Positions 7,659 to 15,593 of a stretch of 32,635 nt of DNA are shown in pieces. This stretch comes from an uncultured Muribaculaceae bacterium (lineage in GTDB: Bacteria; Bacteroidota; Bacteroidia; Bacteroidales; Muribaculaceae). The notes beneath the pieces were generated by a model. The model was not told the origin of the DNA. It made no database searches and was given only the letters and a program-made list of their open reading frames with translations. A program made the position numbers and the translations under genes. The stretch's first letter is position 1; each line of letters opens with the position of its first letter. The stretch lies in the NCBI GenBank assembly GCA_910578365.1, contig CAJTRC010000024.1, positions 1 through 32,635 on the forward strand. Direction: 5' to 3'.

Positions 7659-9139
7659 CAATAGTTACGGGCGATGATTACGCGGCGCTTCGAAGGCTTG
7701 CCGGTAACCATGCACACACCCGGAGTGTCGTCGCCGTCAAGAGGGATACAGCGGATGGTTGCTTTGGTTTCCTCTTTGATGCGCTCTTCGGTTTCGGTGG
7801 TGCCGTCCCAGTGGCAGAGGAAGAAGCCGCCGTCGGCTACACGTTCCTTGAATTCGTCGTAGCTGTCGCATATGTAGGTGTGTTCGTTGCGCATCTTCAG
7901 AGCCTTGTCGAATATATTCTGCTGAATATCCTCGAGCAGCGTATTGATGTGGTCGGCGATACCTGCCAAAGGCAGCACTTCTTTCTTTAGGGTGTCGCGG
8001 CGCATGAGTTCGACGGTGCCGTTCTCGATGTCGCGGGCGCCGAGAGCCAGACGCACCGGCACACCCTTGAGTTCGTAGTCGGCGAACTTGAAACCGGGAC
8101 GTTTGTTTTCGGCGTCGTCATACTTCACGCTTATGCCGAGCTGCTGCAGACGCTCTACAATGGGCATAACCTTTTCGGTTACGGCAGCGAGTTGCTCGGC
8201 GTTCTTGTAGATGGGCACTATCACCACCTGTATGGGAGCCAAGTGCGGAGGCAGCACCAGACCGTTGTCGTCTGAGTGGGTCATAATCAGAGCGCCCATC
8301 AGACGTGTCGATACGCCCCACGAGTTGGCCCATACATATTCGGGCTTGTTGTCTTTGTTGGCGAAGGTCACATCAAAAGCCTTGGCGAAGTTCTGGCCCA
8401 GGTTATGGCTGGTACCCGACTGGAGAGCCTTGCCGTCCTGCATCATGGCCTCGATGGTGTAGGTGTTGAGAGCGCCGGCAAAGCGTTCGTTGGCACTCTT
8501 TACGCCCTTTATTACGGGCATGGCCATGTAGCGCTCGGCAAACTCTGCATAGAGGTTAATCATCTGCGCTGTGCGGGCCTCCGACTCTTCGGCGGTGGCA
8601 TGGGCGCAGTGTCCTTCTTGCCAAAGGAACTCGGCGGTACGCAGGAACATGCGGGTGCGCATTTCCCAGCGCATTACGTTGGCCCACTGGTTGCAGAGCA
8701 CAGGCAGGTCGCGGTACGAATGAATCCAGTTTTTGTAAGTACCCCAGATGATGGTTTCGCTGGTGGGGCGTACTATGAGTTCTTCTTCGAGGCGTGCTTC
8801 AGGGTCAACAACCACGCCGTTGCCGTTAGGGTCGTTTTTGAGACGGTAGTGGGTAACCACGGCGCACTCCTTGGCGAAGCCCTCTACGTGCTCGGCCTCA
8901 CGACAGAGAAACGATTTGGGGATAAGCAGTGGAAAATATGCGTTCTGCACGCCTGTTTCCTTGAACATACGGTCGAGGGTCTGCTGCATTTTTTCCCAGA
9001 TGGCGTAGCCGTAAGGTTTGATAACCATACAGCCGCGTACAGCCGACTGTTCGGCCAGATCGGCCTTAACGACCAGTTCGTTATACCATTGCGAATAGTT
9101 TTCGCTACGCTTTGTCAAGCCTTTGAGTTCGATTGCCAT
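7658..9139 (-). CDS. proS: Prolyl-tRNA synthetase
   Basis: This is a 493-residue class II aminoacyl-tRNA synthetase that charges tRNA-Pro. Visible motifs include 'RPTSETIIWGTYKNWIHSYR' and 'VMRWEMRTRMFLRTAEFLWQ' (motif 2 region) and a C-terminal anticodon-binding domain. The length and lack of an inserted editing domain fit the shorter eukaryote/archaeal-type ProRS. I chose the ATG at 9139 over an upstream in-frame ATG at 9262, because a good promoter sits at 9175-9205, inside that extension. It is the first gene of a five-gene minus-strand cluster. Its stop overlaps the umuD start by one base. Confidence 0.96.
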   Translation of the reverse strand: MAIELKGLTKRSENYSQWYNELVVKADLAEQSAVRGCMVIKPYGYAIWEKMQQTLDRMFKETGVQNAYFPLLIPKSFLCREAEHVEGFAKECAVVTHYRLKNDPNGNGVVVDPEARLEEELIVRPTSETIIWGTYKNWIHSYRDLPVLCNQWANVMRWEMRTRMFLRTAEFLWQEGHCAHATAEESEARTAQMINLYAEFAERYMAMPVIKGVKSANERFAGALNTYTIEAMMQDGKALQSGTSHNLGQNFAKAFDVTFANKDNKPEYVWANSWGVSTRLMGALIMTHSDDNGLVLPPHLAPIQVVIVPIYKNAEQLAAVTEKVMPIVERLQQLGISVKYDDAENKRPGFKFADYELKGVPVRLALGARDIENGTVELMRRDTLKKEVLPLAGIADHINTLLEDIQQNIFDKALKMRNEHTYICDSYDEFKERVADGGFFLCHWDGTTETEERIKEETKATIRCIPLDGDDTPGVCMVTGKPSKRRVIIARNY

Positions 9140-9174
9140 TGTATATAAGTTGTATTGTTTTCGTTTTTGACCTA

Positions 9175-9205
9175 CAAAATTACGAAAAATTCGCGAATCT
9201 GCAAA
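9175..9205 (-). promoter_or_regulatory. proS cluster promoter
   Basis: On the minus strand TTTG (9202-9205), a 19-nt spacer and TAATTTTG (9175-9182) match the Bacteroidetes primary-sigma consensus TTTG-N19-TAnnTTTG exactly. It lies 36 bp upstream of the proS ATG and is the only convincing promoter found for the five-gene cluster. Confidence 0.8.
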
Positions 9206-9265
9206 ATCAATGTTCAGGGTGTCTGTTTTGCTGGCATCGGGTAATAATAGTTGTAATGGCATGAA

Positions 9266-9279
9266 CGGTTTTTAAACCG
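9266..9279. other. Short palindrome between proS and the plus-strand pair
   Basis: CGGTTT and AAACCG are separated by TT. It lies in the 264-bp divergent intergenic region 9140-9403, which otherwise shows the proS promoter and no gene. No clear promoter motif was seen for the plus-strand gene at 9404. Confidence 0.4.
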
Positions 9280-9403
9280 CCTTTTATTCTAAGTTGTCCG
9301 TAGCATATATTCCGACGTTTCAATGAGTTCGGAAAATAAGTCTTTTGGCTGGTGAGAACAATCGGCGGGGTGGGGTGTTATAGATGATATGTTAAAATAG
9401 AAA

Positions 9404-9799
9404 ATGTTGATGAAGAAACTGATTGTTTTTGCTTTCGCCATGCTGGTAATGGCAGGCGTGGCACGGGCTAAGGAGTCCGGTAATTTTTATGTTGACAGTT
9501 TTGTACAGACTCTAACCGAGCAGGGCGCCAAGGCCGATTACGACGGTCAAGATGTAGTACTGACTGTAAACGACAACGACCCGCAGACAGAGGCTTCCAT
9601 CAAGGTTGTGGGGTCCGACGCTATGGCCGATATGCTCAAAGAACAGCTGGTCAAAAATATAGCTCAGTTCGACGACGCTACAAAACAGCTGTTGGGCGAG
9701 TTGGCCCATGCCGGTTGCGGCATAAAAATACGCTATTTGTGCGGAGGCCAGAATGTGGTGGCTCGAATCAGTCCGGACGAACTCCGCGCCGCTGTCTGA
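9404..9799 (+). CDS. Exported small protein, paralogue of the next gene
   Basis: This is a 131-residue predicted exported protein. The N-terminus has two Lys, a hydrophobic core and a likely signal peptidase I site after 'ARA' at about residue 22. There is no lipobox Cys. The mature part matches the next gene's product in layout: 'YDGQDVVLTVNDNDPQTEASIK' here against 'YDGKNIVAVVEVNDPSVEAAIK' there. Both then have an amphipathic helix, a 'CG' motif and 'ARISPDELRAAV' against 'FTIPAEEFAKLL'. The two therefore arose by duplication. The family resembles small DUF4854-type envelope proteins, but I am not sure of that name. ATGs at 9404 and 9410 are both possible starts. Function unknown. Confidence 0.75.
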   Translation: MLMKKLIVFAFAMLVMAGVARAKESGNFYVDSFVQTLTEQGAKADYDGQDVVLTVNDNDPQTEASIKVVGSDAMADMLKEQLVKNIAQFDDATKQLLGELAHAGCGIKIRYLCGGQNVVARISPDELRAAV

Positions 9800-9800
9800 A

Positions 9801-9832
9801 TTTGGAAATCTCGAATATAATGCGTAAATTTG
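9801..9832 (+). promoter_or_regulatory. Promoter of the 9864 lipoprotein gene
   Basis: TTTG (9801-9804), a 20-nt spacer and TAAATTTG (9825-9832) fit the Bacteroidetes consensus. It starts two bases after the stop codon of the paralogous gene, so the second copy can be transcribed on its own. Confidence 0.7.
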
Positions 9833-9863
9833 TGGCATCAATTAATAAAAATAATAAAATCAG

Positions 9864-10286
9864 ATGAAAAAGTTTACCAAGTATGCAATGCTGATGGCTG
9901 TAGCCATCATTGCAGCTCTGCAGTTGGGCGCTTGCAAAGGCAGCGACGACGCCGCCATCAACGACATTGTTAACGAACTGAAGGAAGACAAAGACTTTAA
10001 GTCGGTTGAGTATGATGGCAAGAACATCGTAGCCGTTGTCGAGGTCAACGATCCCAGCGTAGAGGCTGCCATCAAGCAGAATGGCGCAGATCAGTTGTCC
10101 GACATGATGGAGCAGGTAATCCTGCAGCAGATGAAGTCGAGCGGTACACTCAAAGGCACCGATAAGGCTCAGGTACAGGCATTGGTTAACAAAAACTGCG
10201 GTCTGCAGTTCAAGCTCCAGGCCGGCTCGGAGAAACTTGAATTTACCATCCCTGCCGAAGAATTTGCAAAACTGCTTGAGGAATAA
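9864..10286 (+). CDS. Small lipoprotein, paralogue of the preceding gene
   Basis: This is a 140-residue predicted lipoprotein. A signal sequence ends in 'LQLGAC', with Cys24 as the lipidation site. The mature part is acidic and mostly helical, with a central 'VEVNDPSVEAAIK' segment and a 'CGLQFKL' beta segment. It is a tandem paralogue of the exported protein encoded at 9404, but is anchored by lipid instead of being released. It has its own promoter 32 bp upstream and a strong terminator 28 bp downstream, so it is probably a monocistronic unit. Function unknown. Confidence 0.82.
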   Translation: MKKFTKYAMLMAVAIIAALQLGACKGSDDAAINDIVNELKEDKDFKSVEYDGKNIVAVVEVNDPSVEAAIKQNGADQLSDMMEQVILQQMKSSGTLKGTDKAQVQALVNKNCGLQFKLQAGSEKLEFTIPAEEFAKLLEE

Positions 10287-10313
10287 GTACTCAAGTATAT
10301 AGTTAATGTACTG

Positions 10314-10353
10314 ACCCTCAGTGAGTGCGCTTGTAGCCTCGCTGAGGGTTTTT
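10314..10353 (+). terminator. Rho-independent terminator
   Basis: A 12-bp stem (10314-10325 with 10338-10349, one G-T wobble) is followed by a T run. It ends the 9864 lipoprotein transcript, just upstream of the rpsP promoter. Confidence 0.85.
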
Positions 10354-10371
10354 AAATTGGCGGCGGAAAAG

Positions 10372-10403
10372 TTTGGCGGATTCAAAAAATAATCGTACCT
10401 TTG
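10372..10403 (+). promoter_or_regulatory. rpsP promoter
   Basis: TTTG (10372-10375), a 20-nt spacer and TACCTTTG (10396-10403) match the Bacteroidetes consensus. The leader before the rpsP ATG is about 30 nt and A rich, with no Shine-Dalgarno sequence. Confidence 0.8.
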
Positions 10404-10439
10404 CGCTCGCAAACAATACAAAACCAATAAAATTAATTA

Positions 10440-10973
10440 ATGGCAACTAAAATTAGATTACAGCGCCATGGTCGTAAGAACTATGCGTTTTATCCTATTG
10501 TTATCGCCGATAGCAGGGCACCACGAGATGGTAGATTCATTGAAAGGATAGGTTCCTATAATCCGAACACTAATCCTGCTACAATCACTCTCAATTTCGA
10601 GCGGGCTTTGTATTGGGTTAACGTAGGTGCTCAACCTACCGATACTGTACGCACCATCCTCTCCAACGAGGGCGTGCTGCTGATGAAGCATCTTCAGGGT
10701 GGCGTTCGCAAGGGCGCATTCGACGAAGCTGAAGCACAACGTCGTTTCGAAGCCTGGAAGTCGAAAAAAGCGGCTAAAGTAGAAGCTATGAAGACCTCGA
10801 TGGCCGACAAGCAGGAACTCGCCGCCAAGCAGCGTCAACAGGACGAAGAAGCCAAGAACAAGGCCAAGGCCGAACTCGTGGCTAAAAAGAAAGCAGAAAT
10901 TGCTGCAGCTAAAGCCGAAGCTGAGGCAGCCGCAGCCCCTGCAGAAGAAACCGAAGCTCCCGCCGCTGAATAA
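10440..10973 (+). CDS. rpsP: 30S ribosomal protein S16
   Basis: This is a 177-residue S16 protein of the small ribosomal subunit. The first about 85 residues are the conserved S16 core ('KIRLQRHGRKNYAFYPIVIA', 'RDGRFIERIGSYNPNTNP'). Residues about 90-177 are an extra tail very rich in Ala, Lys and Glu, probably helical and then disordered. A tail of this kind is common in Bacteroidetes but absent from E. coli S16 (about 82 residues). It has its own promoter and a terminator downstream. It is not joined here to rimM, trmD or rplS, unlike in E. coli. Confidence 0.96.
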   Translation: MATKIRLQRHGRKNYAFYPIVIADSRAPRDGRFIERIGSYNPNTNPATITLNFERALYWVNVGAQPTDTVRTILSNEGVLLMKHLQGGVRKGAFDEAEAQRRFEAWKSKKAAKVEAMKTSMADKQELAAKQRQQDEEAKNKAKAELVAKKKAEIAAAKAEAEAAAAPAEETEAPAAE

Positions 10974-11020
10974 TATGTAGGCCTTCGGGCCATCATTCCG
11001 GCAAACGGAAGTTCAACCTA

Positions 11021-11057
11021 AAGGGTGTGTTAGCCTACAGCTGACGCACCCCTTTTT
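11021..11057 (+). terminator. rpsP terminator
   Basis: A 12-bp stem with two wobble pairs (11023-11034 with 11040-11051, loop of 5) is followed by a T run. A small UUCG-capped GGCC hairpin (10980-10991) lies just after the rpsP stop. Confidence 0.8.
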
Positions 11058-11092
11058 GTTTTTACGTAACCACATTTCATTCTCATTCGTAA

Positions 11093-14000
11093 ATGAAGTT
11101 CACTGAATATAATGTACTTGACCTGCCGGAAGTAAATCGCCGGATGCTCGAGAAGTGGCAGAACGACGGCCTCTTCGAGCAGAGCATGAAGGTGCGTGAA
11201 GGTGCACCCAGTTTTGTGTTTTACGAAGGTCCCCCTTCGGCCAACGGTATGCCTGGCATCCATCATGTTATGGCGCGTACTATCAAAGATATTGTTTGTC
11301 GCTACAAGACCATGAAGGGCTTCCATGTGAAGCGTAAGGCCGGCTGGGATACTCACGGCCTGCCCGTGGAGCTGGGCGTGGAGAAGGCTCTTGGCATCAC
11401 CAAGGAAGACATCGGCAAAAAAATATCGGTCGACGAATATAATGCCGCATGTCGCCGCGAAGTGCTCAAATATACCAAGGAGTGGACCGCCCTGACTAAC
11501 TCGATGGGCTATTGGGTGGATCTCGACAATCCGTACATAACATTTGATAACCGCTATATCGAATCGGTGTGGTGGCTGCTTGCCCAGCTGTACAAGAAAA
11601 ACTATCTGTACAAAGGCTATACCATACAGCCATATTCGCCGGCTGCCGGTACCGGTCTGAGCTCGCATGAGCTGAATCAGCCCGGCTGCTACCGTGATGT
11701 AAAGGATACCACCTGTATAGCACAATTCGAACTCGTCGACCCCATTGATGCCTTCAAAGGCTGGGGCAAGGCCTGTCTGCTGGCATGGACAACCACCCCC
11801 TGGACTCTGCCCAGCAATACTGCCCTGTGCGTAGGCCCGCAGATTGACTACTGCGTGGTGCGCACCTATAACCCCTACTCGGGCAATCCTGTAACCGTGG
11901 CTGTGGCCGAGGCTCTGCTCAACTCTGTGTTCAATCCAAAGGCCAAGGACCTGCCGCTTGAGGACTATAAGAAGGGCGACAAACTGCTCCCCTGGCAGGT
12001 AGTGGCCAAACTGACCGGAACCGACCTGGCAGGCATGCACTACAAGCAGCTCATACCCTGGATGAATCCCGGCGAGGGTGCATTCCGCGTGATTCCCGGC
12101 GACTACGTCACCACAGAGGACGGTACCGGTATTGTACACATTGCCGGCACCTTTGGCGCTGACGACTTGAAGGTGAGCAAGCAGAACGGCATTCCGCCTC
12201 TGCATCTTACCGACAAGGACGGCAACATTCGTCCGATGGTCGACATGCAGGGCCGCTTGTACCGCCTCTGCGACCTGGACCCCAAATTCGTGGCAGATAT
12301 GGTCGATGTCGAAGCCTACAAGGAGTGGGAAGGCCGCTACGTGAAGAACGCCTATGACCCGCAGGCCACCGAAGAAACCGAAACTCTCGATGTGGCTATA
12401 TGCATGATGCTCAAGCAGACCGACCGGGTATTCAAGATAGAGAAACATGTACACAATTATCCTCACTGCTGGCGAACCGACAAGCCTGTACTCTATTATC
12501 CGCTCGATAGTTGGTTTATCCGCACCACATCGGCCAAAGAGCGCCTGATTGAACTCAACGGTCAAATCAAATGGAAACCCGCATCAACCGGCTCGGGCCG
12601 ATTCGGCAAGTGGCTCGAAAACCTGCAGGACTGGAATCTCTCGCGTTCGCGCTACTGGGGTACCCCTCTGCCAATCTGGCGCACTGACGACGGCAAGCAG
12701 GAAATTTGCATCGACTCTGTAGAAACACTGTATAACGAGATAGACCGTGCCGTAGAGGCCGGTGTGATGAAATCGAACCCGCTGCGCGACAAAGGCTTTG
12801 TGCCCGGCGACTACTCCAAAGAAAACTACGAGAAAATCGATTTGCATCGTCCTTATGTCGATGATATCGTACTGGTGTCGGCCGACGGAGAGCCAATGCA
12901 CCGCGAACTCGACCTCATCGACGTTTGGTTCGACTCCGGTGCCATGCCTTACGCCCAGATACACTATCCGTTTGAGAACAAAGAGCTGCTCGACAACGGC
13001 GAGGTGTATCCTGCCGACTTCATCGCTGAAGGCGTCGATCAGACTCGCGGCTGGTTCTTCACTCTCCATGCCATAGCCGGCATGGTATTCGATTCGGTAT
13101 CATACAAGGCCGTGATTTCCAATGGCCTGGTGCTTGACAAATTCGGCAACAAAATGTCGAAGCGCCTCGGCAATGCCGTCGATCCCTTCAGCACTATCGA
13201 CAAGTACGGCAGCGACCCTCTGCGCTGGTACATGATAAGCAACTCGGCACCCTGGGACAACCTCAAATACGACTCCGATGGTGTTACCGAAACCAGCCGT
13301 AAGCTCTTTGCCACACTGTTCAACTGCTACAACTTTTTCGCCCGCTACGCCAATGTCGATAATTTTGACAACTCGCAGCCCGAAATACATTTGGCAGACC
13401 GGCCCGAAATCGACCGCTGGGTTATCTCGGTGCTCAACACCCTGGTGGCTGATGTCGAAAGCGCGCTCGACGACTACGAACCCACAAAAGCAGCACGTGC
13501 CATCAGCAAATTCGTTATCGACGACCTATCCAACTGGTATGTGCGCCTGAATCGCAAGCGTTTCTGGGGCGGAGAGATGGATGCCGACAAGTTGGCCGCT
13601 TATCAGACCCTTCGTCAGTGTCTGCTTACAGTAGCCAAACTCATAGCCCCCGTGGCTCCGTTCTTTGCCGACCGCCTCTACCGTGACCTTAACGGCAACG
13701 ACGATTCCGTGCATCTGGCGTTCTTCCCCGAAGCCGACCGCGATAAGGTAGACGCTGAACTCGAGGCCCGCATGGCTCTGGCCCAGACTCTGGTATCTAT
13801 GGCTCTGAGTCTGCGCAAGAAAGCCAATATCAAGGTGCGTCAGCCCCTTGGTGTGATGATGGTGCCGGTGAACGACGACCATACCCGTTCGATGCTCGAG
13901 TCGATCAAAGACCTGGTGCTGTCGGAAGTCAATGCCAAGGAACTGCGTGTGGTATCGGCCGACGAAGGCGTGCTGGTAAAACGAGTGAAGCCCGATTTCA

Positions 14001-14506
14001 AGAAACTCGGTCCGAAACTCGGCAAGAACATGAAGCAGGCCGCAGCGGCTATCCAGGCACTCGACCAGGCCGCAATCGCCGCATTCGAGCGCGACGGCAA
14101 AGCCGATGTGACACTGGCCGACGGCAGCGTGGCAGTAATTGAGCTGTGCGATGTGGAAATCTTCTCGGAAGACATTCCCGGATGGCTCGTGGCCAACGAA
14201 GGCGCCGTGACTGTGGCTCTCGACGTTACCGTTACAGCGGAACTGAAACGCGAAGGCATAGCCCGCGATATTGTAAACCGCATACAGAACATACGCAAGA
14301 ACCGCGACTACGACATCACCGACCGCATAACCCTCACCTTCGAGCCCAATCCGGAAACCGACGACGCCCTGGCCGAATACGGCGACTATATCTCGCGTCA
14401 GGTTCTGGCTACCGCTTTGGTGGTGGCACCGTTGGCCGAGGACGCTCCCGGAGTGGAAACACTCGATATCGACGGCCTGCAACTGCGTGTATCCGTAATG
14501 AAATAA
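11093..14506 (+). CDS. ileS: Isoleucyl-tRNA synthetase
   Basis: This is a 1137-residue class I synthetase that charges tRNA-Ile. The HIGH region reads 'GIHH' (residues 55-58, in 'GPPSANGMPGIHHVMARTIK'), a variant of the usual HYGH. The KMSKS loop is 'KMSKR' at 687-691. The CP1 editing domain is present ('TTPWTLPSNTAL' and 'GTGIVHIAGTFGADD'). The tryptophan-rich and anticodon-binding regions follow. The length and insert pattern fit the eukaryote-like IleRS type, which in other bacteria tends to be mupirocin-insensitive (family knowledge, not shown here). A terminator lies upstream; no consensus promoter was found in the short leader. A perfect 12-bp hairpin follows the stop. Confidence 0.96.
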   Translation: MKFTEYNVLDLPEVNRRMLEKWQNDGLFEQSMKVREGAPSFVFYEGPPSANGMPGIHHVMARTIKDIVCRYKTMKGFHVKRKAGWDTHGLPVELGVEKALGITKEDIGKKISVDEYNAACRREVLKYTKEWTALTNSMGYWVDLDNPYITFDNRYIESVWWLLAQLYKKNYLYKGYTIQPYSPAAGTGLSSHELNQPGCYRDVKDTTCIAQFELVDPIDAFKGWGKACLLAWTTTPWTLPSNTALCVGPQIDYCVVRTYNPYSGNPVTVAVAEALLNSVFNPKAKDLPLEDYKKGDKLLPWQVVAKLTGTDLAGMHYKQLIPWMNPGEGAFRVIPGDYVTTEDGTGIVHIAGTFGADDLKVSKQNGIPPLHLTDKDGNIRPMVDMQGRLYRLCDLDPKFVADMVDVEAYKEWEGRYVKNAYDPQATEETETLDVAICMMLKQTDRVFKIEKHVHNYPHCWRTDKPVLYYPLDSWFIRTTSAKERLIELNGQIKWKPASTGSGRFGKWLENLQDWNLSRSRYWGTPLPIWRTDDGKQEICIDSVETLYNEIDRAVEAGVMKSNPLRDKGFVPGDYSKENYEKIDLHRPYVDDIVLVSADGEPMHRELDLIDVWFDSGAMPYAQIHYPFENKELLDNGEVYPADFIAEGVDQTRGWFFTLHAIAGMVFDSVSYKAVISNGLVLDKFGNKMSKRLGNAVDPFSTIDKYGSDPLRWYMISNSAPWDNLKYDSDGVTETSRKLFATLFNCYNFFARYANVDNFDNSQPEIHLADRPEIDRWVISVLNTLVADVESALDDYEPTKAARAISKFVIDDLSNWYVRLNRKRFWGGEMDADKLAAYQTLRQCLLTVAKLIAPVAPFFADRLYRDLNGNDDSVHLAFFPEADRDKVDAELEARMALAQTLVSMALSLRKKANIKVRQPLGVMMVPVNDDHTRSMLESIKDLVLSEVNAKELRVVSADEGVLVKRVKPDFKKLGPKLGKNMKQAAAAIQALDQAAIAAFERDGKADVTLADGSVAVIELCDVEIFSEDIPGWLVANEGAVTVALDVTVTAELKREGIARDIVNRIQNIRKNRDYDITDRITLTFEPNPETDDALAEYGDYISRQVLATALVVAPLAEDAPGVETLDIDGLQLRVSVMK

Positions 14507-14512
14507 TCAGCT

Positions 14513-14540
14513 GTCGAGGCGCGCAGTCGCGCGCCTCGAC
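14513..14540 (+). other. Perfect GC-rich hairpin between ileS and the DksA-like gene
   Basis: Bases 14513-14524 and 14529-14540 are perfect reverse complements (12 bp) around an AGTC loop. No T run follows, so it is not a standard terminator. It may stabilise or process the transcript, or attenuate it. Confidence 0.75.
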
Positions 14541-14560
14541 ACTACAATATATCAATAACC

Positions 14561-14941
14561 ATGGCTGAAAAACCAAGATACTCCGACGAGGACCTCGCCG
14601 AGTTCAAAGAACTCATCCTCGCCAAGCTCGACAAGGCTCAGCGCGAATACGACTTGCTCTGCGCCACCATCCGCGGCAATGATAACGACACCGTGGACAC
14701 ATCGCCAACATTCAAGGTACTCGAAGAAGGCGCCTCGACACTCGGACGCGAAGAGGCAGCCCGCCTGGCCGAGCGTCAGCGCAGTTTTATAAAGCATCTG
14801 CAGGCAGCGTTGGTGCGCATCGAAAACAAAACCTACGGAGTGTGCCGTGTCACCGGACAGCTCATTCCCAAGGAACGTCTGCGCGCAGTGCCGCACGCAA
14901 CCCTTAGTATTGATGCAAAAAACGATAATGGCCGAAAATAA
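14561..14941 (+). CDS. DksA/TraR-family regulator with degenerate zinc finger
   Basis: This is a 126-residue protein of the DksA/TraR superfamily. DksA-type proteins enter the RNA polymerase secondary channel and modulate initiation with ppGpp. Residues about 8-90 form the helical coiled-coil part. Residues about 92-112 match the C-terminal finger ('YGVCRVTGQLIPKERLRAVP'), but only the first Cys of the usual C4 set is present. The partner position is Thr, and the second pair is absent in 'ATLSIDA'. It therefore probably does not bind zinc, like other Cys-poor DksA relatives. The acidic coiled-coil tip of E. coli DksA (DxxDxA) is not evident. The gene overlaps the lspA start by 14 bp and is probably cotranscribed with it. 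Confidence 0.85.
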   Translation: MAEKPRYSDEDLAEFKELILAKLDKAQREYDLLCATIRGNDNDTVDTSPTFKVLEEGASTLGREEAARLAERQRSFIKHLQAALVRIENKTYGVCRVTGQLIPKERLRAVPHATLSIDAKNDNGRK

Positions 14942-15593
14942 TATATCCCGTACAGCCTCTGCCCGTTGCAAGGCACTATGGGCTACCGGCATTATATTAA
15001 GCGTACTTATCATAGACCAGATAATCAAGGTTTGGGTAAAGACAAATTTCTATCTGGGAGAGGATTATGAAATCTTCTCCTGGTTTCATTTGCGCTTTAT
15101 CCAGAACAACGGCATGGCCTTCGGCATGGAGTTCGGCAGCAAGTTGTTGCTTACGCTCTTCCGCATAGTTGCCGTAAGTCTGGGTATATGGTATCTAGTC
15201 CGATTATGCCGCAATCCGCGGATTCCGGCAGGCTATGTGGCGGTTATATCGCTGGTAGTGGCCGGTGCTGCCGGCAATATCGCCGACTGTCTGGTATACG
15301 GCGAGATATTCACCAATCCTTATCCGCCCGAGGTGGCCTCTGTGGTGTCTTGGGGCGAAGGCTATGGCTCGCTGTTTCACGGTCTGGTAGTAGATATGTT
15401 CTACTTCCCGCTGTTCTCCTTTATCTGGCCCGAATGGATGCCGCTGGTGGGAGGCGAGGTATTCTCGTTCTTCGACCCTGTGTTCAACTTTGCCGACGCG
15501 GCCATCACTGTGGGTATGCTGGCCCTGATACTATTCTATTACAAGTATCTGGGGGGTGAAAATGAATCTGCTGAAAGTGGTAAAAAGAAATAA
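14928..15593 (+). CDS. lspA: Lipoprotein signal peptidase (signal peptidase II)
   Basis: This is a 221-residue inner-membrane aspartic protease that removes signal peptides from prolipoproteins before the lipidated Cys. The two catalytic Asp are D120 ('GNIAD') and D190 ('FNFAD'). The conserved 'FIQNNGMAFG' and 'HGLVVDM' motifs are also present, with about four membrane helices. I chose the ATG at 14928, which overlaps the DksA-like gene by 14 bp. A farther upstream in-frame ATG (14847) would add a long polar segment. It is somewhat longer than E. coli LspA (164), owing to an insert at about 125-150, as seen in Bacteroidetes. It overlaps the following lipoprotein gene. The window encodes several predicted substrates. 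Confidence 0.95.
   Translation: MAENNISRTASARCKALWATGIILSVLIIDQIIKVWVKTNFYLGEDYEIFSWFHLRFIQNNGMAFGMEFGSKLLLTLFRIVAVSLGIWYLVRLCRNPRIPAGYVAVISLVVAGAAGNIADCLVYGEIFTNPYPPEVASVVSWGEGYGSLFHGLVVDMFYFPLFSFIWPEWMPLVGGEVFSFFDPVFNFADAAITVGMLALILFYYKYLGGENESAESGKKK

Noticed and set aside
9140..9262. 41-residue N-terminal extension of ProRS
   Set aside because: The promoter lies inside this stretch and the conserved protein begins at the ATG at 9139.
11030..12565. 511-codon minus-strand frame over ileS
   Set aside because: Shadow of the ileS coding strand, with no recognisable motifs.
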